NCBI GenBank assembly: GCA_902592375.1
Contig: CACJEG010000002.1
Coordinates: 62,001-126,000, forward strand
Direction of reading: 5' to 3'
Origin: an uncultured Pelagibacteraceae bacterium
GTDB taxonomy: Bacteria; Pseudomonadota; Alphaproteobacteria; Pelagibacterales; Pelagibacteraceae
DNA length: 64,000 nucleotides
Shown: piece after piece, positions 8,882 through 17,759 of the stretch
Layout: each line of letters opens with the position of its first letter
How positions within the stretch are numbered: position 1 is the first letter of the stretch
Made by a program: the position numbers and the translations under genes
Notes under the pieces: model-generated
The model's input: only the letters and a program-made list of their open reading frames with translations
Database searches by the model: none
Told to the model about the DNA's origin: nothing

Positions 8882-9616
8882 TTACAGTATCTGACTTAAA
8901 AACAGCTTAGTTCTATCGCTCTTTGGATTAGCAAAAAACTCTTTAGTATCAGCTTTTTCTACTATCATTCCTTCATCCATAAAGATCATTTTATCAGCTA
9001 CTTCTTTAGCAAATCCCATCTCATGTGTAACAACTATCATTGTCATACCTTGATTTGCTAGATTTACCATTACATCTAAAACTTCCTTAATCATTTCAGG
9101 ATCAAGGGCTGATGTGGGTTCGTCAAACAACATAATTTTAGGTTCCATACAAAGAGCTCTAGCTATAGCAACCCTTTGTTGTTGACCACCTGATAATTGG
9201 CCAGGAAATTTTTGTGCTTGATCAAGAATTTGAACTCTTTCTAAATGTTTCAAAGCTAATTCTTCAGCTTCTTTTTTTGGCATTTTTTTTACCCAAATTG
9301 GCGCAAGTGTACAATTATCTACAATTGATAAATGAGGAAACAAATTAAACTGTTGGAATACCATTCCAACTTCTGCTCTGATTTGTTCGATATTTTTGGT
9401 ATCTTCTGTTAGAGTATTTCCATCTACAATAATATCACCTTGCTGATGCTCTTCTAATCTATTTATACATCTGATTAATGTTGATTTACCTGATCCTGAT
9501 GGACCGCAAACAACGATTTTCTCTTTTGGTTTAACTTCTAAGTTAATATCTTTTAAAACTTGAAAATCCCCAAACCATTTATTTACATTTTTTATTTGAA
9601 TAATGCTGTCAGACAT
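8882..9616 (-). CDS. aapP: General L-amino acid ABC transporter ATP-binding protein
   Basis: ATPase subunit of a polar amino acid uptake (PAAT family) transporter. Walker [10 protein letters not shown] lies at residues 38-46, the signature is LSGGQQQR, and Walker B with D-loop is [14 protein letters not shown]. The switch histidine follows in [11 protein letters not shown]. The length of 244 aa is standard. It is the last gene of aapJ-aapQ-aapM-aapP, three bases after aapM. No clear hairpin terminator follows it in the 190-base gap to the XRE gene. Confidence 0.93.
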   Translation of the reverse strand: MSDSIIQIKNVNKWFGDFQVLKDINLEVKPKEKIVVCGPSGSGKSTLIRCINRLEEHQQGDIIVDGNTLTEDTKNIEQIRAEVGMVFQQFNLFPHLSIVDNCTLAPIWVKKMPKKEAEELALKHLERVQILDQAQKFPGQLSGGQQQRVAIARALCMEPKIMLFDEPTSALDPEMIKEVLDVMVNLANQGMTMIVVTHEMGFAKEVADKMIFMDEGMIVEKADTKEFFANPKSDRTKLFLSQIL

Positions 9617-9619
9617 AGT

Positions 9620-11062
9620 TTATCGCTCTGTTTTATATTTCTGTTCTAGATTATAGCTATACTTACTCATTGCATAACAAATAATCCAGAAAATTATTGC
9701 AGCAAATACATAGCCTTCCATAGCAAAACCTAACCACTCTGGATTAGTTTTTGCTAAATTTAACATTCCTACTATTTCAAGTAAGCCAACTACAAAAATT
9801 AGAGGTGTGTCTTTAACTAAAGCTAAAAACGTATTGGCAATTCCTGGTATTACCAATTTTAAAGCTTGAGGAAGAATTACAAAAATATGCATTTTCCAAT
9901 ATCCCATTCCAAGTGATTTTGCAGCCTCATATTGACCACGTGGTAATGCTTGTAAACCACCTCTAATAACTTCTGCAACATAAGCAGCTTCGAATAAAGA
10001 AATTGCTATTATTGCTCTAACCAACTTATCAATAAAAAAATCTTCAGGTAAAAACATTGGAAACATTACAGCTGACATGAACAATACTGTAATTAAAGGA
10101 ACACCTCTCCAAAACTCTATAAAACCAATTGATATATATCTAATTAAAGGAAAATCAGATCTTCTACCTAGTGCAAAAGCCATTCCAATAGGAAAACAGA
10201 AAATTAAACAGAAAAATGAAATTATAAATGTAAGTGATAATCCGCCCCAAGCTCCAGTTTCGACCCAGTTTAATCCATCAAGTTTACCTAATTCAATTAA
10301 TTCTTCATAAAAAATAAAATATTTTAATGCAATATAAAGAGAGATTGGCACAAATATAAAATAATAAAATTTAAACTTACCTGGAATAAAAAAACCAATA
10401 ATGATTGAAACTACAGCAGCAATTATTCCGTATGAAAAGTCAAAAAATACTGGGCCACCTGATATAAAAAAGAAAATAAATAGGAAAGCTATAAATGGGT
10501 AAATTACAACATAATATAAAGTTAAATATTTTTTAAATTTTTCCGTAGCAAAATATCCTACAGAACCTAAAAGAGCTAATGCTATGAAAGATAAATTTAT
10601 TCTCCATTGCTCAGCATTAGGATACATTCCATACATAAATCTTCTAAACCAAACTTTAATATAGGTCCAACAAGCTCCTGTACCTGAACAGACATCTTTA
10701 CTATCTCCTGCAAAACTTGCATCTATTACAAACCAACTTAAAATTGGTGGTGTTGCTTTAATAATTATAAAAATAATTAATAAGGATAAAACTGCATTGA
10801 AATTGTTTGTATTAATATTTTTATTTACTTGATCTAGAAACTTATAACCACTGTGTTCAATTCTTATAAAATACAGACCAACAAATCCTAATATAATTGG
10901 AATTAAAAAGCTTAAAGATGATGGTAAAAATCCAGTGATATTTAAACTAAAGAATGAATTAAGAAAAACATCAATAACACTTATAACAAATAAAAATGAA
11001 CCCAAATACAAAAAGGTATTTAAATTTTCCTTATCTGGTTTTAAAAAGTTAATTTTTGACAT
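9620..11062 (-). CDS. aapM: General L-amino acid ABC transporter permease AapM
   Basis: Inner-membrane permease. The N-terminal half has several hydrophobic spans (residues about 15-250). A binding-protein-dependent transport domain occupies about residues 270-470, containing EFWRGVPLITVLFM and the coupling-loop signature EVIRGGLQALPRGQYEAAKSLG. At 480 aa it is somewhat longer than typical AapM. The cysteine-containing segment SKDVCSGTGACW lies in a predicted external loop. It is translated with its partner aapQ (stop and start adjacent), and the two form a heterodimeric channel. Confidence 0.92.
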   Translation of the reverse strand: MSKINFLKPDKENLNTFLYLGSFLFVISVIDVFLNSFFSLNITGFLPSSLSFLIPIILGFVGLYFIRIEHSGYKFLDQVNKNINTNNFNAVLSLLIIFIIIKATPPILSWFVIDASFAGDSKDVCSGTGACWTYIKVWFRRFMYGMYPNAEQWRINLSFIALALLGSVGYFATEKFKKYLTLYYVVIYPFIAFLFIFFFISGGPVFFDFSYGIIAAVVSIIIGFFIPGKFKFYYFIFVPISLYIALKYFIFYEELIELGKLDGLNWVETGAWGGLSLTFIISFFCLIFCFPIGMAFALGRRSDFPLIRYISIGFIEFWRGVPLITVLFMSAVMFPMFLPEDFFIDKLVRAIIAISLFEAAYVAEVIRGGLQALPRGQYEAAKSLGMGYWKMHIFVILPQALKLVIPGIANTFLALVKDTPLIFVVGLLEIVGMLNLAKTNPEWLGFAMEGYVFAAIIFWIICYAMSKYSYNLEQKYKTER

Positions 11063-12214
11063 TTATTTTTCCTTAATAGCAATTTTTTTATTGTACCAAT
11101 TCATAAGAATTGAAATTGAAATACTTAAGCTTAAATAAGTAAGCATTGTTATTGAAACTATTTCAATCGCTTTACCAGTTTGCATAAGCGCTGTACCAGC
11201 AAAAACTAATACTAAATCAGGATAAGCTATAGCAGCAGCTAAAGATGAATTTTTAGTTAAATTTAAATATTGGTTAGTTGTTGGTGGAATAATAATTCTT
11301 AATGCTTGTGGCATAACAACTAGTTTTAAAACTTGATTAGGATTTAAACCAATTGATGCAGCAGCTTCTTTTTGTCCTTTCCCCACTCCTTGAATACCAG
11401 CCCTCACACATTCGGCAATGAAAGTTGCCGTATATAAAGCAAGTGATAAAGTTAAAGCTATTAATTCAGGGGGTAAACTTAAACCACCTTCATAAATAAA
11501 TGATGTTGTTGCTAATTGCTTTAATTTAGGTATTTCAAAAGATAAACTTACACCACCTATTAAAAAACTTAATAAAGGTAAAATAAAAATTAAACCTACT
11601 GATATCCAAAAAACAGGCAACTGTTTTCCTTGTGTTTCTTGAACTTTTCTTGCATGAATTCTGATTACAACTATTGCAATTATTGCTGCAATTATTGAAT
11701 ATAAAAATACATTAAGATTTTCCCAAATGAATGCTGGAACATACAAACCTTTAATCGTTAAGAAAAAAACACCCAACATTGCATCCGCATCCTGAGGTAA
11801 TGGTAGTGCTCTCAAAGCAGCAAAATACCAAAAAAATATTTGTAAAAGTAATGGTATGTTTCTAAAAAATTCTACATAAAATGCAGCAAATTGATTAATT
11901 AAATAGTTTGGTGAGAGTCTTGCAACACCAACTATAACACCTAAAATTGTTGCAAAAATAATTCCAATTACAGAAACCAAAATAGTATTAAGCAAACCAA
12001 CTAGATATGCTCGGAAATAAGAATGAGATCCATCATATTCAATAAGTGAAAACTGTACATCAAATGAAGATTCTTGAGAAAGAAACCCATATCCAAAATC
12101 AATACCTCTATTCTCCATATTGATTTGAGCGTTATATGTAAAAAATCCAAAAACTAATACTACAACTAAAACGGTAATTAATTGGGGAATGATTTTTTGT
12201 AATTTCAGGTCCAT
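11063..12214 (-). CDS. aapQ: General L-amino acid ABC transporter permease AapQ
   Basis: Second permease subunit, 383 aa. The transport domain is split by an insertion: VEFFRNIPLLLQIFFWYF lies near residue 115, and the coupling loop ECVRAGIQGVGKGQKEAAASIG lies near residue 280. Interrupted domains of this kind are typical of AapQ/BztB proteins. The ATG lies only about 12 bases past the T run of the terminator that separates it from aapJ, and no Shine-Dalgarno sequence is visible. Its translation signal is therefore weak compared with aapJ. Confidence 0.92.
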   Translation of the reverse strand: MDLKLQKIIPQLITVLVVVLVFGFFTYNAQINMENRGIDFGYGFLSQESSFDVQFSLIEYDGSHSYFRAYLVGLLNTILVSVIGIIFATILGVIVGVARLSPNYLINQFAAFYVEFFRNIPLLLQIFFWYFAALRALPLPQDADAMLGVFFLTIKGLYVPAFIWENLNVFLYSIIAAIIAIVVIRIHARKVQETQGKQLPVFWISVGLIFILPLLSFLIGGVSLSFEIPKLKQLATTSFIYEGGLSLPPELIALTLSLALYTATFIAECVRAGIQGVGKGQKEAAASIGLNPNQVLKLVVMPQALRIIIPPTTNQYLNLTKNSSLAAAIAYPDLVLVFAGTALMQTGKAIEIVSITMLTYLSLSISISILMNWYNKKIAIKEK

Positions 12215-12226
12215 TTGAACGCTTAT

Positions 12227-12259
12227 AAAAAAAAGGGCTAGAAAAATCTAGCCCTTTTT
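12227..12259 (-). terminator. Intrinsic terminator between aapJ and aapQ
   Basis: The 13-base perfect arms AAAAAGGGCTAGA (12230-12242) and TCTAGCCCTTTTT (12247-12259) are separated by AAAA. On the minus strand the hairpin is followed by eight T residues. It lies between the aapJ stop and the aapQ start. It should end most transcripts after aapJ, giving excess binding protein over membrane subunits. Confidence 0.9.
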
Positions 12260-12277
12260 AATTAGTTAAATATGCAA

Positions 12278-13318
12278 TTATCTTGCAGGTGGTACATATA
12301 GAATTCCACCTTTAGTCCATAATTCATTTGGACCTCTGTCAGGTAAAATTCCAGTGTCAGCTATATTTCTTTTGTAGCTTTCACCATAGTTACCAACTTG
12401 CTTAATAATTCTTAAGCTCCACTCGTTGTCTAGACCAAAAGCAGCACCTAATTCACCTTCAGCACCAACTAATCTTTTTACAGCTGGATTATCTGAAGTT
12501 TTCATTGAGTCTGCATTTGCAGAAGTAATTCCATACTCCTCTGCTTCGATCATAGCATTTAAAGACCATCTAACGATATCTTCCCAAACAGAGTCACCTT
12601 GTCTTACAACTGGTCCTAAAGGCTCTTTAGAAACAGTTTCAGGTAATACAATGTGATCATCTGGGTTAGACATTTTAGTTCTTTGTGCAGCTAAACCTGA
12701 TTTATCAGTAGTATAAGTATCACATCTACCAGCATCATAAGCAGCTACGACTTCATCAGCTTTTTCGAAAGCAACTGGCTCATAAGAAATTCCTTTAGAG
12801 TTAAAGAAGTCTCTCATGTTTAACTCAGTTGTTGTACCAATGTTTGTACAAGCTGAGATACCATCTTTGAATTGGCTTGTAGAAGTAATACCAGAACTTT
12901 TTCTAACCATGAAACCTTGACCATCGTAGAAGTTTACACCTACGAAAGTAAGTCCGATATCAGCATCTCTAGAAAGAGTCCAAGTTGTGTTTCTTGATAA
13001 GATATCAATCTCACCAGAAGTTAAAGCTGTAAATCTTTCTTTAGCACTTAGTGGTGTAAACTTAACTTTGTTTGCATCACCTAGTACTGCAGCAGCTACC
13101 GCTCTACATACATCAACATCAATACCAGTCCAATTTCCTGCAGCATCAGCGTTAGAAAATCCTGGAAGACCTTGAGATACTCCACATCTTACAAAACCCT
13201 TCTTTTGAGTGTTTTTAAGTGTTTTAGATTTTTTAGCAGCCATAGTTTCTGTTGTAAAAGTAAACAACACTGCAACCATAGCAACTAAAGAAGTTAATTG
13301 TTTTAAGTATTTAAACAT
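12278..13318 (-). CDS. aapJ: General L-amino acid ABC transporter substrate-binding protein AapJ
   Basis: Periplasmic binding protein (346 aa) for a broad range of L-amino acids. A signal peptide ending near TETMAA is followed by KGFVRCGVSQGLPGFS and the type II solute-binding signature GIDVDVCRAVAAAVLGD. Further AapJ/BztA/YhdW-type motifs include TTWTLSRDADIGLTFVGVNF and RCDTYTTDKSGL. AAGGAAG precedes the ATG. Orthologues (yhdW) are reported among the abundant proteins of SAR11 cells, which fits the strong terminator just after the gene. Upstream are two palindromic elements and tRNA-Arg. Confidence 0.95.
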   Translation of the reverse strand: MFKYLKQLTSLVAMVAVLFTFTTETMAAKKSKTLKNTQKKGFVRCGVSQGLPGFSNADAAGNWTGIDVDVCRAVAAAVLGDANKVKFTPLSAKERFTALTSGEIDILSRNTTWTLSRDADIGLTFVGVNFYDGQGFMVRKSSGITSTSQFKDGISACTNIGTTTELNMRDFFNSKGISYEPVAFEKADEVVAAYDAGRCDTYTTDKSGLAAQRTKMSNPDDHIVLPETVSKEPLGPVVRQGDSVWEDIVRWSLNAMIEAEEYGITSANADSMKTSDNPAVKRLVGAEGELGAAFGLDNEWSLRIIKQVGNYGESYKRNIADTGILPDRGPNELWTKGGILYVPPAR

Positions 13319-13339
13319 TATTCTTCCTTTATGTTATTT

Positions 13340-13376
13340 TTATTTGTTAACAAATAATTCAAAATTACTTTTGAAT
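13340..13376. promoter_or_regulatory. Paired palindromes in the aapJ leader
   Basis: An 18-base perfect palindrome, TTATTTGTTAACAAATAA, occupies 13340-13357. It abuts ATTCAAAA-TTAC-TTTTGAAT (13357-13376), an 8-base inverted repeat with a 4-base spacer. Both lie 20-60 bases before the aapJ ATG, between any upstream promoter and the ribosome-binding site. They could be operators or mRNA hairpins. No protein can be assigned. Confidence 0.4.
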
Positions 13377-13495
13377 ATTTATAATTTAAACATGTAAGAA
13401 AATACTCTTCAAGGAAAATTAACAATAAATTTGAATTCTATAAAGATTTACGTCAAGCCTAATTTTTAAATAATTAATAGGTAAAAAGTAAGAAA

Positions 13496-13572
13496 TGGCG
13501 CGCCCTGGAGGATTCGAACCTCCGACCCTCGGTTTAGAAAACCGATGCTCTATCCAGCTGAGCTAAGGGCGC
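13496..13572 (-). tRNA. tRNA-Arg (TCT)
   Basis: Full cloverleaf on the minus strand. The acceptor stem GCGCCCT pairs with AGGGCGC, and the D-arm contains AGCTCAGCTGGATAGAGC. The anticodon loop TTCTAAA has anticodon TCT, the T-arm contains GGTTCGAATCC, the discriminator is G, and CCA is encoded. It lies 28 bases after the trkH stop with no terminator between, so it may be processed from a trkH read-through transcript. Confidence 0.96.
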
Positions 13573-13600
13573 AAAATTTATTGATATATATAATACTAAA

Positions 13601-15007
13601 TTAATTTTTAAAAAAGAATTTTTTAGCAATCAACAATAAAGATAACATTTCAACCCTTCCGATAATCATAAAAAATATTAGAAAATATTTAGTTAAAAAG
13701 TGCAAATTTTGAAAATCAAAGTCAGATAGACCGTAAGCAGATGAATTAACCGTATTCATTAAGGTTAATACAGCTAATTTAAAAGAAGATTCAAATTGAA
13801 TATTAGACAAAGACAATAATATTGTTAAAGAAAAAAGTGAAATAACAAAAATTAATATTGTTAAAAAATATTTATTAATATCTTTTGTATCAAAATTAAT
13901 TTTAGAAAAAATAAGTTTATTCATAAATACATTTTTTGGCCTACTAAAAGAAAGAATTTGATTAATAGAATATTTAGTTAAAGAATATATTTTTAAAAAC
14001 CTTAAACCTGAGCTTGTAGAAAAAAAAGATCCACCAATAATTACAAGTAAGATATATATAAAATGTAAATTAGCTTGATCAACTTCATGAGAAATGCCTA
14101 TATTAGAAATGCTACTCACTAAGGATAAAAAACTAAATGTGAAATTAGCATCATAACTAAAGAAAATAAAAAATATACTTACAACTACAATAAAATATAA
14201 AAATAAATGAATATCTTCATAAAAAAAATTTAAGTTTTTATTTCTTAAAAAAATTAAATTGTATGTAAAAAAAATACTAAAAAAAGAAATTAACATTAAA
14301 AAAGAAAATACAATTATTTGAAAGTTAGTTATTAAAATTGACGAAAGTTCATTCACAGGCAGAAACCCACCTGAGGAAATTATCGTCATTGATAAATTAA
14401 ATGAATTAAATGATCTAATTCCAAGAATATTTAGAATAATAAAAATTGATATGGTTAATCCTGAGTATAATAAAAAAATTTTAATTGACTGTTTTAAAAT
14501 TTCGGCAGAATTAAAAGATAAAAAATTAGTTAAAGATTTTTTTAAACTTGCGTCATAGATATCAATTAAAAAAATAATAGAATATAAAAAATATAAACCA
14601 CCTATCCATTGTATTGATGATCTCCATAAAATTAAGCTTTGATCGATATGTTTAATATTTTCAAAAATAGTAAAACCTGTTGAAGTAAATCCTGAAACAG
14701 CTTCGAATAAAGAATTTAAAAAAGATAAATTATAAATACTTAAATAAAAAGGAATTGATAAAATCAACGGCATTAAAAAATAACCCAATAAGACGGTTAA
14801 TATTTTTTCAAATATTGATGGTTTTTTTGGATCAGCTTTAATTTTGTAAAAAATTACTCCAATCGCTACAGAAATAATTAAGCTAAAATAATATGTATTT
14901 AGATTTAGATATAAATTAAAATAATATGAATAAATTATATTAAAAAAAGAAAAGAAAGAAATTACTATAAAAAAAAAACTTAAGTATTTTACTCTAAAGA
15001 ATGACAT
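13601..15007 (-). CDS. trkH: Trk-type potassium uptake channel protein TrkH
   Basis: Integral membrane K+ translocation subunit (468 aa) with about ten or more hydrophobic spans. Filter-like repeats of the Trk/Ktr family are visible: AVSGFTSTGFTIF near residue 100, SSGGFLPVN near 220, SNIGIS near 300 and MNTVNSSAYGLSDF near 430. It starts four bases after trkA, which encodes its cytosolic regulator, so the pair makes a complete Trk system. The amino-acid composition is extremely rich in Ile, Phe, Ser and Asn, in line with the AT-rich genome. Confidence 0.9.
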   Translation of the reverse strand: MSFFRVKYLSFFFIVISFFSFFNIIYSYYFNLYLNLNTYYFSLIISVAIGVIFYKIKADPKKPSIFEKILTVLLGYFLMPLILSIPFYLSIYNLSFLNSLFEAVSGFTSTGFTIFENIKHIDQSLILWRSSIQWIGGLYFLYSIIFLIDIYDASLKKSLTNFLSFNSAEILKQSIKIFLLYSGLTISIFIILNILGIRSFNSFNLSMTIISSGGFLPVNELSSILITNFQIIVFSFLMLISFFSIFFTYNLIFLRNKNLNFFYEDIHLFLYFIVVVSIFFIFFSYDANFTFSFLSLVSSISNIGISHEVDQANLHFIYILLVIIGGSFFSTSSGLRFLKIYSLTKYSINQILSFSRPKNVFMNKLIFSKINFDTKDINKYFLTILIFVISLFSLTILLSLSNIQFESSFKLAVLTLMNTVNSSAYGLSDFDFQNLHFLTKYFLIFFMIIGRVEMLSLLLIAKKFFFKN

Positions 15008-15011
15008 TTAA

Positions 15012-16403
15012 TTAAATAGAACTAATTCTAAATATATTTTCTACTACTGAAATTGAGTCTTTCTTAGCGAGAAAAACAACTTTATCCTCTTTTTGAAAAA
15101 CAAAATTTGATCGAGGTATAATAACTTTATTTTCTCTTAATACAGCACCTATTCTTATTTCTTCAGGTAAGTTAGAATTTTTTAATTCTTTATTAATAAG
15201 TTCTGACGTTTCTATAATTTCAGCTTCAATTACCTCAAATTCACCATTCATAATTGTATAAGCTGTTTCAATTGTACCTTTGTGAATATGTTTTAAAATA
15301 CTTGAGACAGTATTCATTCGAGGATCTATAAGGTCATCAATTTTTAAAGAATTTTGTAACAAAGAATAATTTGGCTTATTAATTAAAGCCATTGTTCTTT
15401 TATCATCTACATCTTTTTCATCTTTTGCAAATTTTTCAACAAGAACACTTACCATTAAATTATCTTCATCATCATTTGTTAAAGCAAGAACTGTTTCAGC
15501 TTCTTGTAAATTAGCTTCTACAAGAACTTCTTCATCTAAAGCATCTCCGTTAATAACAATAGTATTGTTTAATTCACTAGCAAGAAATTCAGCTCTTTCT
15601 TTGTTTTTTTCTATAATTTTTACTCTCGCTGCATCCAAAGTTTCTTCAATATTTTTTGCTAAGTTAAAACCTATGTTACCACCACCTACAATTAAAATAT
15701 TTTTAGATATTTTTTCATCATGTCCAAAAGCTTCTAGGGTTTCTGACATTTGAGAAGAATTTATTATTACATAAATTTTATCATTTTTTCTTACATCATC
15801 ATTTTTCTTAGGAATTAAAAATTTTTCATCTCTTATAATTCCAATTATATTAGCGTCCAAGTTAGGGTGTTTTTTAGTTAAATCATTCAGCTTTATATTG
15901 CTTAATTTACAATTATCGTTAATCAATATTTCTAACAATCTAATTTTATTATCAGCAAAAGGAACACTGTCTAATGCGCCTGGTGCCTCAAGTTTTCTTT
16001 GAATTGATTTTGCAATTTCAATTTCAGGTGAGATAATTACATCAATAGGTAAATTTTCTTTATTATAAACTCTTGTAAATTTTGGGTTTAAATAATCTTG
16101 AGATCTAATTCTTGCTATTTTTTTTGGAATTTTAAAAATTGAAAATGCTATTTGGCAAATAAGCATATTAATTTCATCATTTCTAGTAACTGCTATAATC
16201 ATGTCAGTCTCTGCTGCGTTAGCCTTTTCTAATATAGATGGATAAGTACCTTTTCCCACTATAGCTTTGACGTCCAATGAATCATCAATTTTTTGTATAT
16301 CCTCACTAGATGGGTCAATAACAGTTATAGAATGACCTTGTTCACTAAGCTGTTTAGCTATAGTGAATCCCACTCTTCCAGCTCCACAAATGATTATATT
16401 CAT
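15012..16403 (-). CDS. trkA: Trk system potassium uptake regulator TrkA
   Basis: Cytoplasmic NAD(H)-binding gate of the Trk channel, 463 aa. It has two RCK_N-RCK_C repeats. The first Rossmann motif is GAGRVGFTIAKQL at residues 6-18. The second is GGGNIGFNLAKNI near residue 240. Each is followed by a TrkA_C domain; the last ends near residue 460 with RSNFVFQKEDKVVFLAK. It lies between ntrX (immediately adjacent upstream) and trkH. ntrYX-trkA is a recurrent alphaproteobacterial order. Confidence 0.95.
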   Translation of the reverse strand: MNIIICGAGRVGFTIAKQLSEQGHSITVIDPSSEDIQKIDDSLDVKAIVGKGTYPSILEKANAAETDMIIAVTRNDEINMLICQIAFSIFKIPKKIARIRSQDYLNPKFTRVYNKENLPIDVIISPEIEIAKSIQRKLEAPGALDSVPFADNKIRLLEILINDNCKLSNIKLNDLTKKHPNLDANIIGIIRDEKFLIPKKNDDVRKNDKIYVIINSSQMSETLEAFGHDEKISKNILIVGGGNIGFNLAKNIEETLDAARVKIIEKNKERAEFLASELNNTIVINGDALDEEVLVEANLQEAETVLALTNDDEDNLMVSVLVEKFAKDEKDVDDKRTMALINKPNYSLLQNSLKIDDLIDPRMNTVSSILKHIHKGTIETAYTIMNGEFEVIEAEIIETSELINKELKNSNLPEEIRIGAVLRENKVIIPRSNFVFQKEDKVVFLAKKDSISVVENIFRISSI

Positions 16404-17759
16404 CTAATTAAATTCTTTGATGCCTAAACCTTTTAATTTTCTATGTAATGCACTTCTTTCCATTCCAACAAAATTTGCAGTTTTTGAAATATTTCCATTA
16501 AACTTTTTCAGTTGAATAGTTAAATACTCCTTTTCAAACTTTTCTCTAGCTTCTTTTAATGGCACAGAAAGGCTATTTTCAGCCAATTGATCATCAAAAT
16601 TTGTATTTTTTAAAGATTCTTTAATAATATTTGAAATTTTGTCCTTAGTATCAGGTTGTAATATTGCTATTCTCTCGATTAAGTTTCTTAACTCTCTAAC
16701 ATTACCATGCCAATTATGATTAAGTATGTAGCTATTATTTTCGTCAATGTCTAATTCTTTGATGTTGTAATTTTCAGATATTTTTTTTGAAAAATATTTA
16801 ATTAATAAAGGAATATCAGAAATTCTTTGATTTAATGGTTCAATATTTATTTCAAAAACATTTATTCTATGAAATAAATCTTCCCTAAAATTCCCAATTT
16901 CTATTTCTTTATTTAAATCTTTACTTGATGAGCAGATTAATCTTACATCGACACTGACATCATTACTACCGTTAACTCTTTTAAATTTTTGATCAGTTAA
17001 AACTCTTAGTATTTTAGATTGTATATCCAATGGTATTTCCGAAACTTGGTCTATTAATAATGTTCCTTTATTTGCTTTTTCAAGAGCGCCATATGAAATA
17101 GAACCATTTTCTTTTTCTTCACCAAATAATTCTAATTCATATTTGTTGATATCAAGCAAAGCACCATTTAGGATTATAAATGGATTTTTGCTCCTAGGAG
17201 AAGCCTTGTGGATTTTTCTAGCAATTAATTCCTTCCCTGAGCCTGAGGGACCGCTTATAAAAACTCTGCTTTCTGTTACTGAAATTTTTTTTATTTGATC
17301 AATTATATTTACTATATTTTTGCTATTTCCTACTAATTCATAAGATGAAAATAATTTATTTTCGTATTCTCTATTTTGTTTTTTTAAATTAAAGTTTTCG
17401 ACTGCTCTTTTTACAAAATTAAGTAATCTTTCCTGATCAAATGGTTTTTCTATAAATTCAAAAGCTCCATGCTGTAAAGATTTTACAGCCATTTCAATAT
17501 TTGCATGCCCAGATATAATTATTACTGGTGTATCTTTATTTTTAGATTTAATATGTGAAAGAAGCTCAATACCATCATTATCTCCTTTATCTAACTTAAC
17601 ATCAAGTATTGCTACATCAGGTAGTTTTTTATCGATCTCGGCTAGAGCCTGGTTATAATTTGCTGCTAATCTAGTTTTATAACCAGCATCTATGATTAAT
17701 TCATTAATTATGTTCCTGATATCAGCGTTATCATCTACAATTAAAATTTCTTCACTCAT
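16404..17759 (-). CDS. ntrX: Response regulator NtrX, sigma-54-independent type
   Basis: Response regulator of the NtrY/NtrX pair, 451 aa. The receiver domain (1-115) has the phospho-acceptor D53 and K105. The AAA+ domain has Walker A GPSGSGKE (170-177). The sigma-54 contact loop GAFTGA is missing: residues 214-228 read EEKENGSISYGALEK. The Walker B glutamate is replaced by glutamine (LLIDQVSE, D237-Q238, codon CAA at 17046-17048). A Fis-type helix-turn-helix ends the protein (ISKTANFVGMERSALHRKL). It shares one base with ntrY and abuts trkA. Loss of GAFTGA is known for other NtrX proteins. The D-Q Walker B suggests reduced ATP hydrolysis (inference). Confidence 0.93.
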   Translation of the reverse strand: MSEEILIVDDNADIRNIINELIIDAGYKTRLAANYNQALAEIDKKLPDVAILDVKLDKGDNDGIELLSHIKSKNKDTPVIIISGHANIEMAVKSLQHGAFEFIEKPFDQERLLNFVKRAVENFNLKKQNREYENKLFSSYELVGNSKNIVNIIDQIKKISVTESRVFISGPSGSGKELIARKIHKASPRSKNPFIILNGALLDINKYELELFGEEKENGSISYGALEKANKGTLLIDQVSEIPLDIQSKILRVLTDQKFKRVNGSNDVSVDVRLICSSSKDLNKEIEIGNFREDLFHRINVFEINIEPLNQRISDIPLLIKYFSKKISENYNIKELDIDENNSYILNHNWHGNVRELRNLIERIAILQPDTKDKISNIIKESLKNTNFDDQLAENSLSVPLKEAREKFEKEYLTIQLKKFNGNISKTANFVGMERSALHRKLKGLGIKEFN

